The position numbers were made by a program, and so were the translations under genes. From Isotricha intestinalis (taxonomy: Eukaryota > Ciliophora > Litostomatea > Vestibuliferida > Isotrichidae), in NCBI GenBank assembly GCA_023807065.1, contig JAJJLU010000704.1:1-22421 (forward strand): a stretch of 22,421 bases of DNA. The letters are read 5' to 3'. Under the pieces are notes generated by a model that was not told the DNA's origin, searched no databases, and saw only the letters and a list, made by a program, of their open reading frames with translations. The first letter of the stretch is position 1; the number at the start of each line of letters is the position of its first letter. Below, piece by piece: positions 1-8,956 of this stretch.

Positions 1-68
1 CCCCAATCCCCAATCCCCAATCCCCAATCCCCAATCCCCAATCCCCAATCCCCAATCCCCAATCCCCA
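1..68. repeat. Telomere, (CCCCAAT)n
   Basis: Nine perfect tandem copies of CCCCAAT occupy bases 1-63, followed by a partial unit (CCCCA). The C-rich strand runs 5' to 3' inward from the left edge, the orientation of a left chromosome end, and the complementary G strand (GGGGATT) would carry the 3' overhang. A 7-base unit differs from the textbook ciliate repeats (C4A2 of Tetrahymena/Paramecium, C4A4 of Euplotes and Oxytricha, CCCTAACA of heterotrichs) but shares the C4A core. There is no variation between copies, which fits telomerase addition. The 273 bp between the repeat and the first gene hold only AT-rich DNA. Confidence 0.95.
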
Positions 69-341
69 TGATATACAATATTTTTGTATCCAACATTTAT
101 TTTTTTAATATATTTATATAAAATTTTATAAATTAAAATATGTTTATATATTTTTTATTGGAATATTAAAAATAAATAAACCTTTTTTTTAATTTAAATT
201 TATTTTCATTCTTTCTATTTAAATCTCTTCAAAATTAACCTTTTAAGTTAAAAATAAGAAAAAATTAAATAAAAATTAAAAAATAATGATTTATCAAAAA
301 TCTCCAAAAATATCTTTTTTCAATAAATAAAAACATAAAAA

Positions 342-1679
342 ATGATATTCTTCCTTTTAACCTATTTATTCTTAAAAACATCTGAATATATAGTATTACC
401 ATTTAAAACAAGGATTCCAAATATATTAAAAGAACAAGATTATATGAAAAACAAATTTTTCAACGATATATATATAGAATTAGAATTAGGAACAGAAAAA
501 GAAAAAGTACCAATAAATATAAAAATGCATTCTTTCTCTTTTTATATTGTAGATTCAAATTATACTAAAACAGAAATTCCGACTTTTAAATCAAAAAATT
601 CAAAAACATTAAAAAAATACGAAGAAATAAACACTGTAACATATGAAGAAGATTATTCTCAAGGAACATTATGTACTGATTCAATATATTTTAATAATAA
701 AAAGAAAATAGATGATTTTAAATTTATTTTAACAAATGCTCTAATATGGACAATTCACTTAAAAGAAGGAGGAGTAATAGGTTTTAATTATCCAACAATT
801 TTTAAACCTCAATATCAAAATTCAATATTTTTGGAAAATTTAAAAAAATCCAATTTAATTCAAAATCAAATTTTTTCTATTCAATATACAAAAGAAGATG
901 AAGGAATACTTGTTTTAGGAGAAGAATTATATAATATTCAAGAATCAGATTATATGGAAAAAGCACTTAGAACAACTGAATCTATTAATATTGATAGTCA
1001 ACTTGAATATGCAATTAAATTTGATAATTTTTGTACTAATAATGTAAAATTTAATAAAACTTATAATGTTATTTTTTACCCTGAAATTGGAGTTATTATT
1101 GGTAATGAAGAATATAAAAGTTATATTGAAAAAAATTTCTTTAAACAAAATAATAATTTATGTAAATTAGAAGAATTTTATGCTATTGGAAATCCAGAAA
1201 GAGAAATGGATATGATTTATTTTTATTATATTTGTGATAATAATTTCAATGAAAAAAATTTTCCTTCTCTTTTAATGGAAAGTAAAAAGTTAAATTTAAC
1301 TTTTGAATTAGATTATAAAGATTTATTTTCTTTTTATAATAATAAAAAATATTTCCTTGTTATTTTCCCTGAAGATCCAATAAGTGGAAAGCATTTTTTT
1401 TTAGGAAAACCATTTATGAAAAAATATGATTTTACTTTTAACAGAGAATCAAAGAAAATTGGAGCTTATGATAAAAGTGTTGAAAGATATAATAAATTTT
1501 GGAATTATTTTTGGAATGGTTTTAAAATTGTTTTACTTATTTTATTAATTGCTGTTTTAATTTTAATTTCTTATTCTATTTATATTAAAATACATGCTCC
1601 AAGAAAAAAAAGAGTTTTTGAAATTGAAGATTCTTTTGATTACACTCCTAATACTACTGCTAATTCTTCTTTAATTTAA
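342..1679 (+). CDS. Membrane-anchored pepsin-fold protein, probably inactive as a protease
   Basis: This 445-residue protein follows the order of the pepsin (A1) family. It has a hydrophobic N-terminus (residues 1-20, a likely signal peptide), a flap-like stretch near 96-113 and a GVIGFNYPTI segment (144-153), equivalent to the DGILGLGYP motif of active enzymes. The C-terminal lobe ends in FFLGKPFMKKYDFTFNRES (352-370), equivalent to the conserved ILGDVFLRxYYxVFDR. A single transmembrane helix at about 394-415 is followed by a basic tail, giving a type I membrane topology. The catalytic motifs are not intact: the first reads VDSN (70-73) instead of DTG, and the second reads FYPE (245-248) with no aspartate at all. 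I therefore infer a catalytically dead paralogue with a binding or structural role at the surface or in the secretory pathway. It is the gene nearest the telomere and is transcribed away from it. The fold assignment is fairly sure; the role is unknown. Confidence 0.75.
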   Translation: MIFFLLTYLFLKTSEYIVLPFKTRIPNILKEQDYMKNKFFNDIYIELELGTEKEKVPINIKMHSFSFYIVDSNYTKTEIPTFKSKNSKTLKKYEEINTVTYEEDYSQGTLCTDSIYFNNKKKIDDFKFILTNALIWTIHLKEGGVIGFNYPTIFKPQYQNSIFLENLKKSNLIQNQIFSIQYTKEDEGILVLGEELYNIQESDYMEKALRTTESINIDSQLEYAIKFDNFCTNNVKFNKTYNVIFYPEIGVIIGNEEYKSYIEKNFFKQNNNLCKLEEFYAIGNPEREMDMIYFYYICDNNFNEKNFPSLLMESKKLNLTFELDYKDLFSFYNNKKYFLVIFPEDPISGKHFFLGKPFMKKYDFTFNRESKKIGAYDKSVERYNKFWNYFWNGFKIVLLILLIAVLILISYSIYIKIHAPRKKRVFEIEDSFDYTPNTTANSSLI

Positions 1680-1885
1680 CAAATATTTATTTAATATTTA
1701 TTTAAATCTAATTTTATTTTTTTTATTTTTTAAATTGATATTTAATTTTTAAGGTTATAAAATTTTTTCATTTTATTTATATAAGATTTTTTAATATATT
1801 AATTATATTTAAAAAAAAATATAAAAAACAGAAAAATTCTTTTTAACTCTTAAAAATAATAAATAATAAATAATAAATAAATAGT

Positions 1886-2263
1886 TTATTTTTTCTCTTC
1901 TCCTTTTTCCCAAGTAATTTCATATTTTCCTTTTCCAAAATGTTTTTCTAACATTTTTGAAGTTAACTCATGATCACAAGGTCCATAAACACTAGATTCA
2001 CCATGAATGTGAATTTTATTATCTTTAATTTCCATTTTTCCTCCTCCAAGAACTTCATAATTATATTTATCATTTTCTGTAATATTATATTTCTCTGTAA
2101 AGGCTTTATAAATATCATTGTGATATTTACATGATGCTGTTCCTTGAAGTATTATTCTTTCGTCTTCTTTTTTTTCTTTTGATGTTATTTTTATTTGAAT
2201 ATATTTAAATTTCCCTTCTTTATCTAATTCTATTTCTGGGATTTTTTTTTCTTTTTCTTCCAT
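1886..2263 (-). CDS. 14-kDa phosphohistidine phosphatase (Janus/PHPT1 family)
   Basis: This 125-residue protein matches the Janus/Ocnus (PHPT1) family over its whole length, which is the usual size. Conserved landmarks appear in order: GKFKY (17-21), whose Lys20 corresponds to the phosphate-binding lysine of the human enzyme; KYHNDIY (46-52), whose His48 corresponds to the catalytic histidine; the YEVLGGGKM turn (69-77); KIHIHGESSVYGP (83-95), equivalent to the IHVYGYSMAYGP block; and a final YEITW strand. Members remove phosphate from histidine (and lysine) residues of cytosolic proteins. The gene is convergent with its left neighbour, about 200 bp apart. All key residues are present, so I expect an active enzyme. 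The N- and C-terminal Lys/Glu tails are lineage decoration. Confidence 0.93.
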   Translation of the reverse strand: MEEKEKKIPEIELDKEGKFKYIQIKITSKEKKEDERIILQGTASCKYHNDIYKAFTEKYNITENDKYNYEVLGGGKMEIKDNKIHIHGESSVYGPCDHELTSKMLEKHFGKGKYEITWEKGEEKK

Positions 2264-2664
2264 TTTTTTATATGTTTTTTTTTTTTGGATTTTTTATAAT
2301 GTGTTTTTTTATATTATTATGAAAAATATTTTATTTTAAATAAAAATTCATTAAAAATTTTATATATATAAATATATATATTTTATTATCAAATTTTGTA
2401 AACATTTTTCTTAAATATCTTTTTAATTAATATATTTAATAGATATTTATAAAATTCAAATCCTATTTTGAAATATATTTTATTAAATTTATATATCATC
2501 TTCATAATTATTTTGTATAATAAAAATTATATTATATTCCAAAACAAATAAAATTTTTATATTTAAACTAAAACTTTTTTGAATATCATATCAATCATAC
2601 AAAGTAAATGAAAAAAATATAAAAACATGATTTAAAAATCCTAATAAAATTAAAACAAAAAAAA
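2264..2664. other. AT-rich intergenic gap, no gene seen
   Basis: This 401-base gap separates the 5' end of the phosphatase gene from the 3' end of the channel gene, both on the minus strand. It is almost pure A/T with T-homopolymers and no open frame of note in any direction. It must contain the phosphatase promoter and the channel's 3' processing signals, but I cannot point to a specific motif. Confidence 0.6.
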
Positions 2665-5600
2665 TCAAATTTTTTTTAACATTTCATTAAACTTTTTCAA
2701 AGGACTAATTTTTGGATTATTTTTTTCATTAATCTCAAATTTTTTAATTAATTCGTCGTCTAATTCAGAAAAAAGATTAGGTTTATTATTTTTTTTTTTT
2801 TTATTTTTAATACTTTTATCAAAATAATGTTGAAAAAATTCAGAATAAAATAAATTAGGATCATTTAAATCCATATAATTTCTTTCTATATTTTGATGAA
2901 TTTCATTTAATAAATTTTTTTTTTTTCTTTTTTTATCATTATTACTATTACAACTTAAATAAGAATTAATAGATAAATTAGATTTTTTTTTTTTTGAAAC
3001 AAAACTTCCTTCATTAAGTTTACTTCTATTAGAAATAAAACTATTATTAATTGTTTGATTTGTTTTAAATCCTAAAAATTTAACAGAAGGATTATTTTTT
3101 ATATGAATAACCCCTTTATTTTTATTTTTTAAATTACTTTTTATTGTTCCTTCAACATTAATTCCTTCAGTTAAAATATTTTTAATTTTCATTTTCAAAA
3201 CCTCATTTTTTGAATATATATAATTACTCATTTCATTTATATTTTCATATTCACTTTCAATTGAAAAAGAAATTTCAGTTGAACAAACTGAATTATTATT
3301 GTCATTGTAATTTGAATTTATTTTTGATTTTAATAAACTATAATTTACATTTAAATCATTATTATCATTATTTATATTATTTACCACAAAAGTTTCAAAA
3401 GGATAAATTTCATTATTTATTTCATTTGGTTTATATGGAGTTATATTAGAATTTTGATATGAATTTTTTTCATTAAACTCTATTTTTTTTCTTTCATTTA
3501 AATCATCTATTTTAATTGCGCTTTTAACTGATATTTTATTTAAATCTTCATCTTCACTTTCTTCTTCATCTTCATTATTTACAAATACTGAAAGTCTTTT
3601 TGTTACTAATGATTTTTCAGTTATATCACTTTTTTTTTCAGAATCAGAATTTTTTCTAATATTTAAATAATTATTTTGATGATAATTGAGATAATTATCA
3701 TTATGATGATAATTAAGATAATTTTCATTATGATGATAATTAAGATAATTATCATTATGATTATGATGTTTAGAATGATTATTATTGTTATTATGATTAT
3801 TATGGTTATTGTAATTATGGTTATTATTATTACTACTATTATTATTGTGATTATTATTACTATTACTATTGTTATTACTATTATTAATCATTGAATCATT
3901 TTTATCTTCATAAGTTTTAGATTCTTTAATAGTTTTTAAAATTTTAATTGTAGACATTTCTTTATTTTTTTTAGTATTTTCATGTAACATTTTTTTTTCC
4001 ATTTTTAATTGTGTTCTCTCATCTTCATCTAAAGTAATTTCAGTTAAAGAAGGAATAGATTGTAAATCAGTATATTCCATAACACTATTAGTAAAAACAG
4101 GTTGTTGTTCATCATTAAAATCACCATGATATCTATAAAATATTTTATAAACTTTATTCATTAATCTTTTTATTTGTTCCCAATTAAATAAAGATTTCTT
4201 ATTTATTTTCTTCCAAATTAAAGGATAACTTGTTGAAATTTCCAAAGCATCATTTTTACTTAAGTAAAATAATTCTGCTTTTCTACTTTTTACTTTTAAT
4301 CTTAATGAACATCTTTTATTTAAAAACATTAAAGTATCACCAAAATGTTCATTTTTTTGAAGTTCTAATATTTTAAAATATTGAACAGTTTCTTCAAATA
4401 TTTTTTCCTCTTCTTCTTCTTCTTCTTCTTCTCCTTCTAATAAATTATCTAAATTATTTTTGGTAGAATCATGATTATTTGATTCTTTTATACTGTTATT
4501 TGGTTTAGAAATTTCTTTTTCAAATATAATTGGAAGATCTAAACTTAATCTTCCAAATTTAATAAATATTATATCATGAACAAAATCACCATCTTTAATT
4601 AATATATCATTTTTAATTGCTAATATTGGTTTAAAACTTAATATAACTCTTACAATGAAATCAGTGTTATTGAAATTTTTAAAAAAAATAAAATGGTTAA
4701 TAATCCCTTCATACATATGAAAAACTAAATTATTTTTTAAACCAACAGGAAGTGAATTAATAATTATTTTTTTATCGATTTTATTATGAAATAAATTATT
4801 TCTTAAAAAGCAATGAATTCTTTTATATAAATCATCACTTAAATCAGGGAAAGAATTTCTAATATCATTTAACATTTCACATTTTTGATGATATTCTTCA
4901 TTTTTATCACTTAAAACTTTAACATAATTACTAATAGAAGTTAAAGCAAAAGAATAAGCAACAATACCAACAATTTCCATAAATAAACCAAAAACTTTTT
5001 CAATTGGAGTAATACATAATAAATCACCATATCCTACAGTTGTTACTGTAGTTATAATATAATATATTGCTATGAAATATAAACCAAAAAAATTTTTATC
5101 TTGGAAATTATAATGAACAATCCATCCTGGAAATTGATTTTTACCAATAAATATAAATATACATGATACTATGTGAATACCTATTAAAAATATTGAAATA
5201 CTTTCATATAAACCTAAATATATATTAAAATGTTCATATTGATTTAAGTAATCTTTTATTTTTTGTATTAAGTAATTTTGTCTAAATACTTTTATAGCTT
5301 TTGGTAATTGTAATGTTATTAATATATAATATAAATTATTTTGATATAAAGGAGCACTTAAATATCCTATGTCATTACATTTATTATCAAATATTGAAAA
5401 TAAAATATGAAATGGTATTGCTGCTAAAAAATCTATTAGGAAATAGTTTTTTAAATAATTTTTCCTTATTTCTTTTAAATCTGTTTGTAATTGTTCATTT
5501 ATGCGAAGCGCTAAAAAAAAAGGAATAATATTATCAATAATGTAAATAATATCATTTATAATATCTATAATTTCTAAAATATTTAAAAATTTACCATTTC

Positions 5601-6525
5601 TACAATAAATATCATTATAACCTAAAAAAAAAGGAATATAAATTAAATTATAAATAGTAAAAATAGCAGTTAAAAAATCAAGAATTCTAATAAATTGATT
5701 ATCAGGATCAATATAATAATAATCATTAATCAAAATATCTTCTTCATCTAAAGAATCATATATTTTACCTAAATTTTGTAATAATCTATAATTTTCTTTT
5801 TCATAATTATTTTCTTCTTCTTCTTCTGAAGAACTATTATTATCATCATTTTCTTTATCTTCATTATTATCTTCCATAAAATAAGTTTTTCCGTTATTAT
5901 TAATTTCCATTATTTTTGTATTTCCAATTATTGTTTTTCTAAATTCTTTTTGAATTTCATTTAATTTAATTATACTTTGATTAGTTAAACCTGATAAAGA
6001 TAATAAAGAAATATTATCATCATCAATGTCACTATACTTTTTTTTTCTTTTTTGTTTTGAAAACATTATTTGTGTATTATTGTAAATTTCAGGTTGTTCT
6101 AAAAAGGAAAATTCAAAATCTTTATTTTTTTTTCTTGGAATATTATTACTTCTCTTTTTAAATATATGAATTTCACTATCTTCATTATCTTCAAATTTAT
6201 TTTTTCTTAATTTTAATTGAGGAGAATTATAAAGTCTTTTTTTTGGAGATTTTGTTAATAAAATATTTTTATTTAATTTTGTAAAAGAAGAAGGTCTTTC
6301 TGTTTCTTCATGAATTGAATTTCTTTTATTTATCATTAATTCTTTTGATATTATTGATGATTCTTTTTTATTTTTTGGTTCATGATATTCTAATTTATTT
6401 TTTTCTTCTATTTGTTTAAAACTTATTTTCTTTCTCCTTGTTTTATTATATGAATTATATTTTTCAATTTTTAAATGTGATGATTTTGTCTCATTTGATT
6501 TTGTATGTTTTATATTGTTTTCCAT
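2665..6525 (-). CDS. Cyclic-nucleotide-binding-domain potassium channel
   Basis: This 1286-residue protein is a six-transmembrane voltage-gated-like K+ channel of the EAG/HCN/CNG superfamily. A disordered N-terminus (1-270) ends in an acidic tract. S1 to S3 lie near 281-301, 314-340 and 360-380. S4 (about 398-427, LPKAIKVFRQ) has few regularly spaced basic residues. S5 is at 434-461, and the pore helix and filter read TTVTTVGYGD (492-501), the potassium-selective TVGYG signature. S6 is near 507-535, followed by a C-linker. The cyclic-nucleotide-binding fold begins near 616 and resumes at HFGDTLMFLNKRCS (727-740), where Arg738 sits at the phosphate-binding position. A 40-residue acidic insert (about 670-710, including an 11-Glu run) splits the domain. 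The block around ISTSYPLIWKKINKKSLF (763-780) is typical, as I know it, of the large ciliate channel family. The C-terminal 450 residues are Asn/His-rich. It ends with TGA. It probably sits in the plasma or ciliary membrane. Confidence 0.92.
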   Translation of the reverse strand: MENNIKHTKSNETKSSHLKIEKYNSYNKTRRKKISFKQIEEKNKLEYHEPKNKKESSIISKELMINKRNSIHEETERPSSFTKLNKNILLTKSPKKRLYNSPQLKLRKNKFEDNEDSEIHIFKKRSNNIPRKKNKDFEFSFLEQPEIYNNTQIMFSKQKRKKKYSDIDDDNISLLSLSGLTNQSIIKLNEIQKEFRKTIIGNTKIMEINNNGKTYFMEDNNEDKENDDNNSSSEEEEENNYEKENYRLLQNLGKIYDSLDEEDILINDYYYIDPDNQFIRILDFLTAIFTIYNLIYIPFFLGYNDIYCRNGKFLNILEIIDIINDIIYIIDNIIPFFLALRINEQLQTDLKEIRKNYLKNYFLIDFLAAIPFHILFSIFDNKCNDIGYLSAPLYQNNLYYILITLQLPKAIKVFRQNYLIQKIKDYLNQYEHFNIYLGLYESISIFLIGIHIVSCIFIFIGKNQFPGWIVHYNFQDKNFFGLYFIAIYYIITTVTTVGYGDLLCITPIEKVFGLFMEIVGIVAYSFALTSISNYVKVLSDKNEEYHQKCEMLNDIRNSFPDLSDDLYKRIHCFLRNNLFHNKIDKKIIINSLPVGLKNNLVFHMYEGIINHFIFFKNFNNTDFIVRVILSFKPILAIKNDILIKDGDFVHDIIFIKFGRLSLDLPIIFEKEISKPNNSIKESNNHDSTKNNLDNLLEGEEEEEEEEEKIFEETVQYFKILELQKNEHFGDTLMFLNKRCSLRLKVKSRKAELFYLSKNDALEISTSYPLIWKKINKKSLFNWEQIKRLMNKVYKIFYRYHGDFNDEQQPVFTNSVMEYTDLQSIPSLTEITLDEDERTQLKMEKKMLHENTKKNKEMSTIKILKTIKESKTYEDKNDSMINNSNNNSNSNNNHNNNSSNNNNHNYNNHNNHNNNNNHSKHHNHNDNYLNYHHNENYLNYHHNDNYLNYHQNNYLNIRKNSDSEKKSDITEKSLVTKRLSVFVNNEDEEESEDEDLNKISVKSAIKIDDLNERKKIEFNEKNSYQNSNITPYKPNEINNEIYPFETFVVNNINNDNNDLNVNYSLLKSKINSNYNDNNNSVCSTEISFSIESEYENINEMSNYIYSKNEVLKMKIKNILTEGINVEGTIKSNLKNKNKGVIHIKNNPSVKFLGFKTNQTINNSFISNRSKLNEGSFVSKKKKSNLSINSYLSCNSNNDKKRKKKNLLNEIHQNIERNYMDLNDPNLFYSEFFQHYFDKSIKNKKKKNNKPNLFSELDDELIKKFEINEKNNPKISPLKKFNEMLKKI
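3661..3756 (-). repeat. 27-bp minisatellite inside the channel gene
   Basis: Three and a half in-frame copies of a 27-base unit encode the nonapeptide DNYLNYHHN with small substitutions (residues about 924-955 of the channel). The unit keeps the reading frame, so copy number can change without breaking the gene. It follows directly on a poly-Asn/His tract (about residues 878-920) made of AAT-type triplets. Confidence 0.85.
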
Positions 6526-6823
6526 TTAAAGAAGTATTATTATTTAATATTTTTTTTTGTGTTTTTTTAAAGGATTTAAAATTATATTTTAGATTTACTT
6601 TTTTTTATTTCTATATTAAAAATTTTTCAGTTTAAAAATAAAAAAATTTTAAGAGAGTTCGTATAATAGTTAGGATATTTCTTTAAAAATTTAAAATTAA
6701 TAATATTAAATTTTTTTCCAAACATCAAAATAATTATTAGATAATAATTATAAAATTTAAATTATTTTATTTTTACTCAAATTTATAATACATTATCTTA
6801 CATAAAAAACTTATTCATAAAAT

Positions 6824-8857
6824 TTATTTAAATTTATTTAATTCAATTTGAATTAAATCTTTTATAAATTCAACATTTTTAGAATCATTAATTTTATTTT
6901 CTTTAATAAACTCTTCAATTGTTTTGTCTATATTAATTCCTTTGTAAATATAAAGTTTTTTACTTCTATTTGTTAAATTAATATCAAGGATAAATAAAGG
7001 TTTATTATTCAATAAATTATTTTCTTTATTAATTAGAGAATTATTCATTTTTTTATTTTTTGAATTTGAATAAGAAATATTTCTTCTTAATTTCTTTTCA
7101 TTTTTTTCTTTTTTTATTACTTTATTATAACTCTTATTAATTTGTTTTTTAAAATTATCAATTGTTGAATTTTCATTATTTTTATTCCTTGATTTATTTA
7201 TTTTATTTTTTTCTTTTTCCTCTTTTACAACTTTAATATTATAATTTGATAAATTATTATTTAAAGATAATATTGCTTTTTTTATATTATTTTTAGGAAT
7301 TTTGTTTTTAAATAAACAATTAGTTTTTATTCTTTTCAAATCTTTTTTATTAGAAATATTTAATGATTTATTTCTTATATTTGAATTATTATTAAAAGTA
7401 TTTTCTCTTATTTTTTTATAAGAAATATTATTTTTTTTTTCATAATAATTTCTTGTTAAATTTAAATCAGATTTAAACTCTTTTATATTATTATTAATAG
7501 ATAAATTCACTTTTTTATCCTCATTATTAATATTTTCTTTTTTATTTTTTACTCTTTTAAAAATATAATTTGTTAATTGAGGTTTAAAAGTACATTCTTG
7601 AGTTTCAATTTTTAATTGTTCTTTTTTTAACTTATTATTATTTATTTTTTTCATATTTTGAAATTTGGAAATATGAGAAAATAAATTTCCTTTTATTTTA
7701 CTATTAAATTTATTATTTAAAACAGGTTTAAATGTCAAATTATTATTTATTATATTATTATTATAATTATTATAATTATCATTTTCTTTAAATTGATTAT
7801 AATTATAATAATTATATTTTAAAATCTTATAATCATTATAAATTTTTTTTGATTGTTTATAATCATTATTAATTGTATTTATTTTTAAATGATTATTTAA
7901 TTTATTTAAAGGAGTTCTTGATGAAGAAGAAGTACTTGAAAAACTTCTTCTTTTATGATTATCATTATTATTTTTAATATTATCTTTTTTTGTATCCCAG
8001 TTTAAATTCAATATTAATAAAGAAAATTTAAAAAATAATTTCATTGAAATTTTATTTTCTTTTTTGTTAACTGTTAAACAATCATATATATTTTTTATTA
8101 AATTTATTTCAATTTCATTTTCTTCTTTTTTTAAAAACCCTAATTTTTTTGTAAATAAAATAAATTCATTATAATTTAATTTCTCAATATTATTTATTTT
8201 ATTTTCTTTAAATAATTCATCTAAGCTTTTTTCAAATTCACTTTTATATTTATTATATAATATTTTTTTAGATTTGTAATTAATATTAACTTCATTTTTA
8301 ATTTTATTATTATTAGAATTAGGAATTTTTTTTTCATTATATGAATCATTTAAATATAATTTTTCAAAAATTTCGACATTATCAATTGAATAAGATTTAT
8401 TTTTTCTTAAAGATTTAATTTTTATTCTAAATTTTTTTCTTTTACTGTATAATCTATTAAAGACATTTTCTCTTTTTTCTTTTTTAACATTTATTATTTC
8501 TTTTTTTTTCTTATCTTTCTCAATTAAAGTTTTATAATAATTTTTTAAATCTTCAAATATTTTTTCATTTGAGAAGTTCTTATATTTATCTATTAATTTT
8601 ATTAAATTAATTATATTATTCATTGATTCAAGAGTTATATTATTTTTTTTTGATAATATTAAACTTGCTATTCCTATGTGATTCTTCATTATTTCATCAA
8701 AATTAATTTCCTTATTTTCATATATTTCTTGATTATATAATATTAATTCACTTTTAATTTCATTTTCATCAGGAATACAATTATCATTTATAATTATTGA
8801 ATTATTTGAAGTATTTGTAATTAAATTTTCATTGTTTTTTTTTTCATCAATTTCCAT
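6824..8857 (-). CDS. Asn/Lys-rich protein with ECTFKP motif and PB1/UBX-like C-terminus
   Basis: This 677-residue, highly basic protein combines elements I recognise from a protist family without a settled function. An EF-hand-like helical region (about 200-286) includes LNYNEFILFTKKLGF. Two FKP motifs follow, LTFKPVLN (374-381) and ECTFKPQL (421-428). A compact C-terminal segment (618-670) begins PLFILDINLTNRSKKLYIYKG, resembling the 'LLFVDVNLG...ERIVVYEGD' domain found at the end of related proteins in ciliates, apicomplexans and flagellates. Most of the rest is low-complexity Asn/Lys. Proteins of this layout are often linked to cilia or cytoskeleton, but that is a loose association and I would not name a function. 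The start is the ATG 99 bp from the divergent BAH-PHD gene, so the two probably share a promoter region. The stop codon is TAA. Confidence 0.7.
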   Translation of the reverse strand: MEIDEKKNNENLITNTSNNSIIINDNCIPDENEIKSELILYNQEIYENKEINFDEIMKNHIGIASLILSKKNNITLESMNNIINLIKLIDKYKNFSNEKIFEDLKNYYKTLIEKDKKKKEIINVKKEKRENVFNRLYSKRKKFRIKIKSLRKNKSYSIDNVEIFEKLYLNDSYNEKKIPNSNNNKIKNEVNINYKSKKILYNKYKSEFEKSLDELFKENKINNIEKLNYNEFILFTKKLGFLKKEENEIEINLIKNIYDCLTVNKKENKISMKLFFKFSLLILNLNWDTKKDNIKNNNDNHKRRSFSSTSSSSRTPLNKLNNHLKINTINNDYKQSKKIYNDYKILKYNYYNYNQFKENDNYNNYNNNIINNNLTFKPVLNNKFNSKIKGNLFSHISKFQNMKKINNNKLKKEQLKIETQECTFKPQLTNYIFKRVKNKKENINNEDKKVNLSINNNIKEFKSDLNLTRNYYEKKNNISYKKIRENTFNNNSNIRNKSLNISNKKDLKRIKTNCLFKNKIPKNNIKKAILSLNNNLSNYNIKVVKEEKEKNKINKSRNKNNENSTIDNFKKQINKSYNKVIKKEKNEKKLRRNISYSNSKNKKMNNSLINKENNLLNNKPLFILDINLTNRSKKLYIYKGINIDKTIEEFIKENKINDSKNVEFIKDLIQIELNKFK

Positions 8858-8956
8858 TTATTAAACAATTAATAAACATAAAAATAAAAAAAATAAAAAT
8901 AATAATAAAAAGTTCCAAAAAATAAATAAATAAAAAAAACCTAAATAAAAAAGAAA

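Noticed and set aside
1856..1882. AATAAT/TAAATAA repeats between two convergent genes as polyadenylation signals
   Set aside because: AATAAA-like strings are everywhere in DNA of this composition, so they carry no information.
3676..3894. A plus-strand open frame rich in Ile and Met opposite the Asn/His tract of the channel
   Set aside because: It is the antisense reading of AAT/CAT repeats in the channel coding sequence; composition is purely that of the complementary repeat.
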